A stretch of DNA of 64,000 nucleotides from Gammaproteobacteria bacterium (GTDB lineage: Bacteria; Pseudomonadota; Gammaproteobacteria; GCA-001735895): the NCBI GenBank assembly GCA_029862005.1, contig JAOTYD010000002.1, positions 1 through 64,000 on the forward strand, given 5' to 3'. The notes under the pieces were generated by a model. The model had not been told where the DNA came from. It ran no database searches and worked only from the letters and a program-made list of their open reading frames with translations. A program made the translations under genes and the position numbers. This document shows positions 37,502 to 44,678 of this stretch, piece after piece; the stretch's first letter is position 1, and every line of letters starts with the position of its first letter.

Positions 37502-38089
37502 ATGACGCGGAACAGGCTGAAAACCGAGCAGCGAATCCTTGATGCCGTGGGTTCGATTTTACTCGAGCAGGGTTATCCAGCGGTTGGCGTAAACGCTATT
37601 GCGCGCCGGGCAGGTTGCGACAAGGTATTGATTTATCGATATTTCGGCGGATTTGATGAATTACTGCTGGCGTTCGCAGAGACCACGACGCTGTGGTGGG
37701 AGATGGATGAAATCATCACCGAAACATCCGCCGAGTGCAGCGCCATCGCGCTACCCGATTTCCTGCAGCGCCTGTTGAATCGTTATGTCGCGGCACTGGA
37801 AGCGCGCCCGCTAACGCTTGAAATCATGGCCTGGGAAATGTCGGCGCAAAACAACCTGACCAATGCCCTGGCACGCATCCGCAGTGAGCGTGGTATGGAA
37901 CTGGTAAAACGCGTGCGCGCATTCTACCATCAGCCGAATATCGACATCGGCGGTGCGCTCGGTGTTTTTGGCGCTGCCATCAATTACCTGATCATTCGTA
38001 CCCGCAACCAGTCGCAGCAGTACAAAACCGAGGAATGGTGGCGCTTACAACAAACCATTGCCAAACTGCTGCAGGTTTATGGCGACTGA
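37502..38089 (+). CDS. TetR/AcrR-family transcriptional regulator
   Basis: 195 aa. N-terminal helix-turn-helix (AVGVNAIARRAGCDKVLIYRYFGGFDELLLAF) with the usual TetR recognition helix; the rest is a ligand/dimer domain without recognisable family. Sits 10 bp after mazG and overlaps the next gene by 11 bp, so it probably regulates the HEXXH protein or the operon itself. Ligand unknown. Confidence 0.85.
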   Translation: MTRNRLKTEQRILDAVGSILLEQGYPAVGVNAIARRAGCDKVLIYRYFGGFDELLLAFAETTTLWWEMDEIITETSAECSAIALPDFLQRLLNRYVAALEARPLTLEIMAWEMSAQNNLTNALARIRSERGMELVKRVRAFYHQPNIDIGGALGVFGAAINYLIIRTRNQSQQYKTEEWWRLQQTIAKLLQVYGD

Positions 38090-38585
38090 TCGTCCAGACG
38101 TATTGCGCCTTGCCGATATCGAAATCGCCGAACTCTGCCTGCTACTGACCAGGTTCGGTTTGCAACTAAACCACTGCAAGGATGCTGAGCCCATTCCCTA
38201 CAGCTACTGGGGGGAGGAAGAAGCCGGCCTCAAAGGTAACCTGCTATACGCCCGCAGCGACACGCCGATCCATTCGATTCTGCACGAAGCCTGCCACTAT
38301 ATCTGCCTCGACCCGGCCCGACGACCCGGACTCGATACCGACGCGGGCAGTGACGACGCCGAGGAAAGCGCGGTTTGCTACCTGCAAATCCTGCTGGCAG
38401 ATGAGATCAGTGGGTTTGGGCGTGAACGCATGTTCATCGATATGGATACCTGGGGTTACAGTTTCCGTCTCGGTACAAGCAAGGCCTGGTTCGAACTGGA
38501 TGCCGGAGACGCTTTGTGCTGGCTCGCGCGCCGCAACCTCGTCGAATTGAGGCAACTTCACCTGCCCCGACTGCAGCAGGCATGA
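38079..38585 (+). CDS. Hypothetical protein with HEXXH zinc-site motif
   Basis: 168 aa from ATG 38079, which overlaps the TetR gene by 11 bp. It contains ILHEACHYICL, an HEXXH motif, and 25-30 residues later an acidic run DDAEESAVCYLQ that could supply a third Glu ligand as in gluzincin peptidases. No signal peptide or membrane segment. Could be a small metallopeptidase or a metal-binding protein without proteolysis. I do not recognise the family. The overlap with the regulator suggests joint function. Confidence 0.6.
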   Translation: MATDRPDVLRLADIEIAELCLLLTRFGLQLNHCKDAEPIPYSYWGEEEAGLKGNLLYARSDTPIHSILHEACHYICLDPARRPGLDTDAGSDDAEESAVCYLQILLADEISGFGRERMFIDMDTWGYSFRLGTSKAWFELDAGDALCWLARRNLVELRQLHLPRLQQA

Positions 38586-38645
38586 CGCCGTCTGAAAAGA
38601 TGCTCTAAAAGGTGTCAATTCTCCCATTTAATCCCATTTTGCGAC

Positions 38646-38672
38646 TAAAGATTTCGCCCCCGTGACCGATAA
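38646..38672 (+). promoter_or_regulatory. Putative sigma-28 (FliA) promoter of pomAB
   Basis: TAAAGATT at 38646-38653, exactly 11 bases, then ACCGATAA at 38665-38672; 14 of 16 positions match TAAAGTTT-N11-GCCGATAA. It lies 76 bp before the chosen GTG start of pomA and would overlap any earlier start, which supports the shorter pomA. Late flagellar control of stator genes is established in related bacteria. Confidence 0.7.
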
Positions 38673-38748
38673 AGCTATACGGGTAGAGTCACAACTCTGC
38701 ACTAGACCCTATTTACTCGATCACAGGTTAGCAAGCAGGAGCAACTGG

Positions 38749-39504
38749 GTGGACATCGCAACAATCGTTGGATTCATACTGGCCTACGTCATCATCGCAA
38801 CCGCTATAAGCCTGGGCGGGCCGTTTGTCCTGTTCGTCAATGCCCCCTCGCTACTGATTGTTGTCGGCGGAACCTTCGCCGTGACCCTGATGCGTGTCAC
38901 TATCGGCAATTTCCTCGGATCTTTCAAAATAGGCCTGAAAGGTTTCTTTTACAAACTCGATGCACCACAGAACCTGATCGACGAGTCGGTCGAGCTCGCC
39001 AACGTTGCACGCAAGGAAGGCATCCTCGCACTCGAAGGCCGCGAGATCGGCAATGACTTCCTGGAACGCGGTATCGGGCTCTGTATCGATGGACATGCCC
39101 CCGAGGTGGTAAAGGGACTGCTGGCCAAGGATATCAACATGTCGATCGAACGCCATACCGTGGGCGCTGATATGTTCAAAGCGATGGCCGTCTACGCACC
39201 GGCGATGGGCATGATCGGAACCCTGATCGGCCTGGTGCAAATGTTGGCTAATATGTCCGATCCCGCTGCCATCGGTCCTGCGATGGCGGTCGCACTGTTA
39301 ACCACCCTTTACGGTGCAATTATCGCCAACGCGTTTGCCTCACCACTGTCAGAAAAACTGGTGCTGATCAGCGGCTATGAAAAACTCAACAAGGACCTGA
39401 TCCTGGAGTCAATTAACGGCATCCAGGAAGGCACTAATCCACGGGTTCTGAAGCAATTGCTGAACGCATACCTCCCGGAAAGCAAACGCCAGGAAGAAGA
39501 ATAG
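38749..39504 (+). CDS. pomA: Flagellar stator subunit PomA (sodium-type MotA homologue)
   Basis: 251 aa from GTG 38749, 7 bases after AGGAG (38737-38741); this gives the family start VDIATIVGFILAY. Upstream reading into 38662 overlaps the sigma-28 promoter. Four membrane helices with a long cytoplasmic loop between 2 and 3 (NLIDESVELANVARKEGILALE) whose charged residues contact FliG, then MFKAMAVYAPAMGMIGTLIGLVQML. Stator channel that drives rotation. First gene of pomA-pomB-PilZ-HDOD. Confidence 0.93.
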   Translation: MDIATIVGFILAYVIIATAISLGGPFVLFVNAPSLLIVVGGTFAVTLMRVTIGNFLGSFKIGLKGFFYKLDAPQNLIDESVELANVARKEGILALEGREIGNDFLERGIGLCIDGHAPEVVKGLLAKDINMSIERHTVGADMFKAMAVYAPAMGMIGTLIGLVQMLANMSDPAAIGPAMAVALLTTLYGAIIANAFASPLSEKLVLISGYEKLNKDLILESINGIQEGTNPRVLKQLLNAYLPESKRQEEE

Positions 39505-39514
39505 GAGCTACGCG

Positions 39515-40426
39515 ATGAGCGAAGAATGCGATTGCCCTCCCTGCGAGGAAGGCCTACCTCCCTGGCTCGCAACCTTCGCCGACATGATGGCCCTGTTGAT
39601 GTGTTTTTTCGTATTGTTACTGTCGTTTGCGGAAATGGATGTACTCAAGTACAAGCAGGTTGCCGGCGCGATGAAGCTGGCATTCGGCGTTCAACGCATC
39701 GTCAAGGCTACTGAAATTCCGAAAGGCACTAGCGTTATCGCCAAGCAATACAGCCCCGGCAAACCGACCGAGGTCACGCCACTCGAGATCATGCGCGAAA
39801 AGACCACCGACGACACCAAGACCAACCTCGACTATAGTGATTCAAAATCACGCAACGACGGCGCGATGGGCGAAGCCGAAGCCGAGGCGATCGCCCAGCA
39901 AAAAGCACAACGCGAAGCCCAGGCAGAAGCCGAAGAGCTGCAGGATGAGCTGGCCGAAGCAATCGGTGATGGACTGCTCGAAATTGAAGCCTTTAACGAC
40001 CGGGTACTGATACGAATTCGTGAGCGCGGTTCCTTCGGCTCCGGGTACGCAGAACTCCAGCAAGGATTCCTGCCCATACTCAAATTGATTGCCAACGTCC
40101 TCAATCAACGCGATGGACACTTTGTCATCGCCGGGCATACCGATGACATCCCGATCGAGACGCAGAGGTTTCGCTCCAACTGGGACCTGTCAGCGGCGCG
40201 CGCGGCGAGCGTGGTGCATTATTTCATTCAGGAAGGTGACGTTGATCCCGAGCGCATGGAAATCCGGGCACTCGCCGACAATGAACCCATCGTGCCCAAC
40301 GACAGCTGGGAAAATCGCGCCAAGAACCGTCGTGTAGAAATTAGCGTACTGCATGGCAACCTGAGTGCGATTGCGGGAGACTCCCCTGCACTCAATGTCG
40401 ATTATGTTCAACCACCCGATGGCTAG
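39515..40426 (+). CDS. pomB: Flagellar stator subunit PomB (sodium-type MotB homologue)
   Basis: 303 aa. A short cytoplasmic start with CDCPPCEEGLPPW, then the plug/helix FADMMALLMCFFVLLLSFAE containing the ion-binding Asp. A Glu/Ala-rich coiled linker follows (about 115-155), then the OmpA/MotB peptidoglycan-binding domain (HFVIAGHTDDIPIET, NRRVEISV). Closely resembles Vibrio PomB (SFAEMDVLKYKQVAGAMK), so Na+ is the likely ion. Ten bases after pomA. Confidence 0.93.
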   Translation: MSEECDCPPCEEGLPPWLATFADMMALLMCFFVLLLSFAEMDVLKYKQVAGAMKLAFGVQRIVKATEIPKGTSVIAKQYSPGKPTEVTPLEIMREKTTDDTKTNLDYSDSKSRNDGAMGEAEAEAIAQQKAQREAQAEAEELQDELAEAIGDGLLEIEAFNDRVLIRIRERGSFGSGYAELQQGFLPILKLIANVLNQRDGHFVIAGHTDDIPIETQRFRSNWDLSAARAASVVHYFIQEGDVDPERMEIRALADNEPIVPNDSWENRAKNRRVEISVLHGNLSAIAGDSPALNVDYVQPPDG

Positions 40427-40434
40427 GCTCGACC

Positions 40435-41004
40435 ATGACCAACGAAAGACGACGCTATTATCGGATTAACGACGAGGCCTCACTCGCGGTAGAGCAGATT
40501 GGCAACGCAGAAATCGACGCACGCCTCGAAGACTTCTGGGAAAACGAACACGCGTTTTCGATTCGCAATAACTTCAATTTTCAAATCGAACAGCATATCG
40601 CCGATCGCCACAAGATCGATAGCAAAATGCCGGAACTGGGACGTTATCTCGCGGTGCTGGAAAAACAGATCGAACGCCTTACCAACAAGCTCGTCGGTGA
40701 CGACAACGACCACGCGATGGCACAGAAATCGGTAAACCTCAGTGCCCAGGGTATCGCCTATTGTGACGACCAGGTTCCGGAGCAGGATGCGCTGGTAGAA
40801 CTGAAGTTAAAACTATTGCCCTCGGGCTTCAGGCTTGTCATCATTGCCCGTGTTGTAAAGATCGAAAAAGACCAGGGAGACGACCAGGGTAATAATCGGG
40901 TTTCACTGGATTTCGAACACCTGCACGAAGCCGATCGCGAAATCCTGATTAAGCATGTACACGGCAAGCAAATGGAATCACTGGGCAGCTCACAGGCGAG
41001 CTAG
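40435..41004 (+). CDS. PilZ-domain protein (possible c-di-GMP effector of the stator operon)
   Basis: 189 aa. RRYYRIND at the N-terminus gives the RxxxR part of a PilZ c-di-GMP site and NLSAQGIAY (about residue 102) gives the NxSxxG part. Unusually the two are separated by about 90 residues, with a helical stretch between (MPELGRYLAVLEKQIERLTN). Nine bases after pomB, so it may modulate motor output as YcgR does in E. coli. c-di-GMP binding is inferred from motifs. Confidence 0.78.
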   Translation: MTNERRRYYRINDEASLAVEQIGNAEIDARLEDFWENEHAFSIRNNFNFQIEQHIADRHKIDSKMPELGRYLAVLEKQIERLTNKLVGDDNDHAMAQKSVNLSAQGIAYCDDQVPEQDALVELKLKLLPSGFRLVIIARVVKIEKDQGDDQGNNRVSLDFEHLHEADREILIKHVHGKQMESLGSSQAS

Positions 41005-41010
41005 ACGACA

Positions 41011-42450
41011 ATGACCGAACAAGCAGCGCGCTCGTGGCTATCGGATCATCATGAATTTATACCGGCGCTCGAAGTCTTTCACCGCCAGGCGCTCGAAATC
41101 CTCGAAGACGACAGCAAAACCGTGCGGGATCTGGCCGATATTATCGTGCTCGATCCCGGCCTCAGCGTGTCGCTATACCACGAGGTCAACGGCAAGCTGC
41201 GAAATAGTGGTAAAAATCCGGTCGAATCGGTTCACGCGGCACTGAGTCTGCTCGGCGACAGTGCCATTGCCGACCTCGTAATGCAGCATAAGGTACTCAA
41301 TGAAACGCACCCGGATGCCTTGCGGCGGCAGAGTTACCACCAGCTGATGAGCCGCACCCTTCATCTACTGGCCCAACTGGATCGCTTCATTGGCTTGCAG
41401 GGAATTAAGGCCGTCAACGAGATACGCAGCGCCGCCTTACTGCACAACATTGGTGAGTATTGTGCCTGCCTGTTTGATTACGAGCGTTACCAACAGTACC
41501 AGGCCAGGTTTCGAGAGCTGGGGATCGAGGCCAACAGTGCCAAACCGGTTTTCGGTTTCGATTTCCACGAACTCGGGCGCCAGTACGCGACAAAATCGTA
41601 TCTACCTGAGCTGGTTACAGAGTCGCTCGACGAGAATATACCGTCCGGTCGCAAGGCACGCCTGATTCAGCTCGCTGCTGATGTTTCCCACCAGGCCGAG
41701 GTGGGCTGGTATCACTCGTCGATGAAAGCAACCGAGGAAGTCTGTGCAGCCTATTTAAACCAGTCACTCGACGGCTTCGACAAGCATTTACAGGCAGTCG
41801 CAATCGAGTGCGCGCGTAACAGCCCGTTTGATGACGTATTACCGGCCGCGGCGCGTCTGATCATGCTGCCCGATCTGGACACGACCGAGCAACCGGCACC
41901 TGACGTAGTTGAAGATCGAGAATCCGGGGGAGATGAATTCGAAGGCCGCGTTAGAGCCTTGCTAAAAACCTCGCAACCCACCCAGGCACAACTGCTGGAT
42001 CTGCTGCTCAATCACTTACACGACGATTTACACCTCACGCGGGTAGTACTGATGCTGCTGTCGAAAGACAAAACCAGGCTCGGGACGCGCGTCGGCAGGG
42101 GAATAGACGAGCATTCCCCGATCCGAACACTGGTCATCGATATCAAGCGGGAGAGCGTGCTTAAAAAATTGCTTGGAAAACAGCAGTCCTTGTGGGTCGA
42201 GCCTGACAACTATGACAAGTACGAATCCGCACTGCCGACCCGGTTTAAGGCGAGCTTTCTGCACGAAAGCTTTTTCCTGATGTCGATGTTTGTCGCCAAT
42301 AAGCCGGTTGGCATGATATTTGGCGATCGCGCCCAGGGCGTTACCCGGCTTGATAAAAAGACTTATGAGCAATTCAAGTCTGCCATCAAGCTGACCAGCC
42401 AGGCATTAACTTACCTGGTTAAACGACGGCGCGATTCCCGGGCTCGGTAA
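41011..42450 (+). CDS. HDOD-domain protein with C-terminal GAF-like region
   Basis: 479 aa. The HDOD domain occupies about 15-215: VLDPGLSVSLYHEVN, AALSLLGDSAIADLVMQ, and SAALLHNIGEYCACLF, an HD-like site without a full HD metal set (HN instead of HD). After an acidic linker, about 310-475 looks like a GAF-type domain. HDOD proteins act in signalling and c-di-GMP or motility control without known enzyme activity. Six bases after the PilZ gene, last in the stator operon. Confidence 0.8.
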   Translation: MTEQAARSWLSDHHEFIPALEVFHRQALEILEDDSKTVRDLADIIVLDPGLSVSLYHEVNGKLRNSGKNPVESVHAALSLLGDSAIADLVMQHKVLNETHPDALRRQSYHQLMSRTLHLLAQLDRFIGLQGIKAVNEIRSAALLHNIGEYCACLFDYERYQQYQARFRELGIEANSAKPVFGFDFHELGRQYATKSYLPELVTESLDENIPSGRKARLIQLAADVSHQAEVGWYHSSMKATEEVCAAYLNQSLDGFDKHLQAVAIECARNSPFDDVLPAAARLIMLPDLDTTEQPAPDVVEDRESGGDEFEGRVRALLKTSQPTQAQLLDLLLNHLHDDLHLTRVVLMLLSKDKTRLGTRVGRGIDEHSPIRTLVIDIKRESVLKKLLGKQQSLWVEPDNYDKYESALPTRFKASFLHESFFLMSMFVANKPVGMIFGDRAQGVTRLDKKTYEQFKSAIKLTSQALTYLVKRRRDSRAR

Positions 42451-43348
42451 ATTCTCGACCCGTCTCGACCAGCCAGTCGCGCAGACGCTGGGCCGCGTCG
42501 GACAGTGGACGAGTTTCATCCCAGGTAAGGTAAAAAGAACCCGGTGCCGGGATTTCCATTTCGCCGATGCGAACCAGCTTGCCGCTTCGAATCAGGGCCT
42601 CGACTTGCGAATGCCACCCCAGAACAATACCCTGGTTCTCCTCGGCAGCCTGTAGCGCGACGACATAATTGTTGAAACGCCGAAAATTTGCCTGTGAAAT
42701 ATCACAGTTCCACTGCACCATCCAGGCGCCCCATCCAGTCCATGCCGGGTCGACATTGTCCAGTTGAAGCAACGGGAACTGCAGTAAATCCGGTGGCCGT
42801 AAAAGCTCGTGATGTTCGGCAAAACCACGCCCACAAACCGGGTAGATCCGGTCGTCAAACAATTTCAGCGCCCGTTCACCACGCCATCGACCATCGCCGT
42901 AGCGAATTCGGATGTCGGCGTTGACAAACCCACTGTCACCCGGGTTATCCGATATGGCATGGTTCAAATTGATATCACGGTACTGCTGCCAGAAGCCACC
43001 AAGACGCGGCATCAACCACAGCGAGGCAAAAGCAGTCGTGGCGGCAATAGTGACATCCAGGCTCTTTGCCCGGTTTCTGAATTCCTGGCAAAGCCTGCCG
43101 ATTTGTTGAAAGCTCGAACTCAGCACCTGGAACAGGTCGATTCCCTCGGCGGTGAGTTCGACACCGCGGTGCAGCCGCAGAAATAGCGCACAATCCAGCT
43201 CGGTTTCGAGTGCCTTTACCTGGCGGCTTACCGCACCCAGCGTGACACCGAGTTCGGCAGCCGCAGCGGTAAAACTGCCATTCCGGGCACAGGCATCAAA
43301 AGTGTTGAGCCCGGTGAGACTGGGTAGTTGATAATATCGACGCGCCAT
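42419..43348 (-). CDS. LysR-family regulator, GcvA-like
   Basis: 309 aa. N-terminal helix-turn-helix: LPSLTGLNTFDACARNGSF and AAAELGVTLGAVSRQVKAL, with the effector domain from about 95 (VTIAATTAFASLWLMPRLG, typical of the GcvA group). Divergent from the Rieske oxygenase gene with 133 bp between; a perfect TTTACTT-A-AAGTAAA palindrome lies just upstream of its start. It probably controls the oxygenase. Convergent with the HDOD gene, overlapping by 32 bp. Confidence 0.88.
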   Translation of the reverse strand: MARRYYQLPSLTGLNTFDACARNGSFTAAAAELGVTLGAVSRQVKALETELDCALFLRLHRGVELTAEGIDLFQVLSSSFQQIGRLCQEFRNRAKSLDVTIAATTAFASLWLMPRLGGFWQQYRDINLNHAISDNPGDSGFVNADIRIRYGDGRWRGERALKLFDDRIYPVCGRGFAEHHELLRPPDLLQFPLLQLDNVDPAWTGWGAWMVQWNCDISQANFRRFNNYVVALQAAEENQGIVLGWHSQVEALIRSGKLVRIGEMEIPAPGSFYLTWDETRPLSDAAQRLRDWLVETGREFTEPGNRAVV

Positions 43349-43361
43349 GGAACAGAGACAG

Positions 43362-43433
43362 TTTACTTAAAGTAAAGTCAAATTGAAGTTTTTTAATATT
43401 GCCAAAACGGTCTAATCGGCGCAATGTTTACTT
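43362..43433. promoter_or_regulatory. LysR operator candidate between lysR and the Rieske oxygenase gene
   Basis: A perfect 15-bp palindrome TTTACTT-A-AAGTAAA spans 43362-43376, 14 bp upstream of the lysR start, and the half-site TTTACTT recurs at 43427-43433 in front of the oxygenase gene, 65 bp away. The T-N11-A core and paired sites fit LysR-type binding and looping. Confidence 0.55.
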
Positions 43434-43481
43434 TTGGAAGTGCCCGTTCTTGTACCGGGCTTGATATTGAGGATAATACCC

Positions 43482-44678
43482 ATGAACCAGACTACGGCAC
43501 CGACCATCACTCTTGACGCGATCCTGCAGCCAATCGAAAAGGCAAACGGACTGCCCAACCAGGCTTATACCAGCAATGAATTCCTGGCCCATGAACGCGA
43601 TCATGTGCTCGGCAAAAGCTGGGCGGGTCTCTGGTTTGCGAGTGACCTGCCGAAGAAGGGCTATGTCAAACCGGTCGACTTCATGGGTCTGCCACTGGTC
43701 ATCCTGCGCAATAAGCAGGATGAGATCAAGGTATTCCATAATGTCTGCAGCCACCGCGGTATGATCCTCGTGCACGATGAAATGGAAGTCCAGGGCGCGT
43801 TGCGTTGCAAGTACCACTCCTGGTCCTACAATCTTGATGGAGAACTCAAGGGCACCCCCCACCTGGGTGGAATCGGACAACAAAAATCAGACGGCTTCAA
43901 ACATTGCGACCATGGATTAAAACCGGTGCGCTCGACCGTGTGGATGGACGTGGTTTTTATCAATCTTTCCGGTGACGCGCCCGACTTCGAGGATTATATC
44001 AAACCGCTAACCGCCAAATGGGATACCTTTCTGGGTTCTACCGGTCTGGATCGATTAAGAACCGCGGCCAACGGCAAGGGTATGAAAATCGAGGTGAACT
44101 CGAACTGGAAGCTGGCGGTAGAAAATTATTGCGAAAGCTACCACCTGCCGTGGATTCACCCCGGCTTGAACACCTATTCCCGCCTCGAGGACCACTATCA
44201 CATCATGTATGGCGGTGACTTTGGCGGACAAGGCAGTAATGCCTACCGCCTGTACGACCAGGCCGGCACCGCGTTGCCGCGCTTTCCCGAGTGGCCGCAG
44301 GAAAAACTCGAACAGGCCGAGTATGTTTCGTTTTACCCAAACGTTCTGCTCGGGATACAGGCCGACCATGCATTCGCGATGATTATCGAACCCCGGGCCT
44401 GCGACAGGTCCGTAGAGCACCTGCGCCTTTACTACGTTGGCGACGAGGCGCTTTCCGACGAACACGCGGCAAGCCGCAACGCCACCCTCGAATCATGGCG
44501 GGTTGTATTCAGTGAAGATATCGACGCGGTCGAGGGGATGCAGCGCGGTCGCCGGTCACCGGGCTACAATGGCGGCGTATTTTCGCCAGCGATGGATAAA
44601 CCGACCCATCACTTTCACCAGTGGGTCGCACGCAAGTTAAAGGCGGCCCAGGCTTCAGGGAGCAAGATCGCGGAATAG
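43482..44678 (+). CDS. Rieske-type ring-hydroxylating / quaternary-amine oxygenase alpha subunit
   Basis: 398 aa from ATG 43482. Rieske [2Fe-2S] ligands: Cys/His in VCSHRGMILVH and Cys/His in LRCKYHSWSYN. The mononuclear iron site is in NWKLAVENYCESYHLPWIHP (two His; the Asp follows later). Members of this family hydroxylate aromatics or demethylate betaines such as glycine betaine (GbcA) and stachydrine. No reductase is next to it. A betaine transporter 13 kb away makes an amine substrate plausible, but this is inference. Divergent from its probable LysR regulator. Confidence 0.8.
   Translation: MNQTTAPTITLDAILQPIEKANGLPNQAYTSNEFLAHERDHVLGKSWAGLWFASDLPKKGYVKPVDFMGLPLVILRNKQDEIKVFHNVCSHRGMILVHDEMEVQGALRCKYHSWSYNLDGELKGTPHLGGIGQQKSDGFKHCDHGLKPVRSTVWMDVVFINLSGDAPDFEDYIKPLTAKWDTFLGSTGLDRLRTAANGKGMKIEVNSNWKLAVENYCESYHLPWIHPGLNTYSRLEDHYHIMYGGDFGGQGSNAYRLYDQAGTALPRFPEWPQEKLEQAEYVSFYPNVLLGIQADHAFAMIIEPRACDRSVEHLRLYYVGDEALSDEHAASRNATLESWRVVFSEDIDAVEGMQRGRRSPGYNGGVFSPAMDKPTHHFHQWVARKLKAAQASGSKIAE

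Noticed and set aside
38662-38748. Extended N-terminus of pomA
   Set aside because: It overlaps the -10 of a sigma-28 promoter and does not resemble PomA; GTG 38749 has a better ribosome site.
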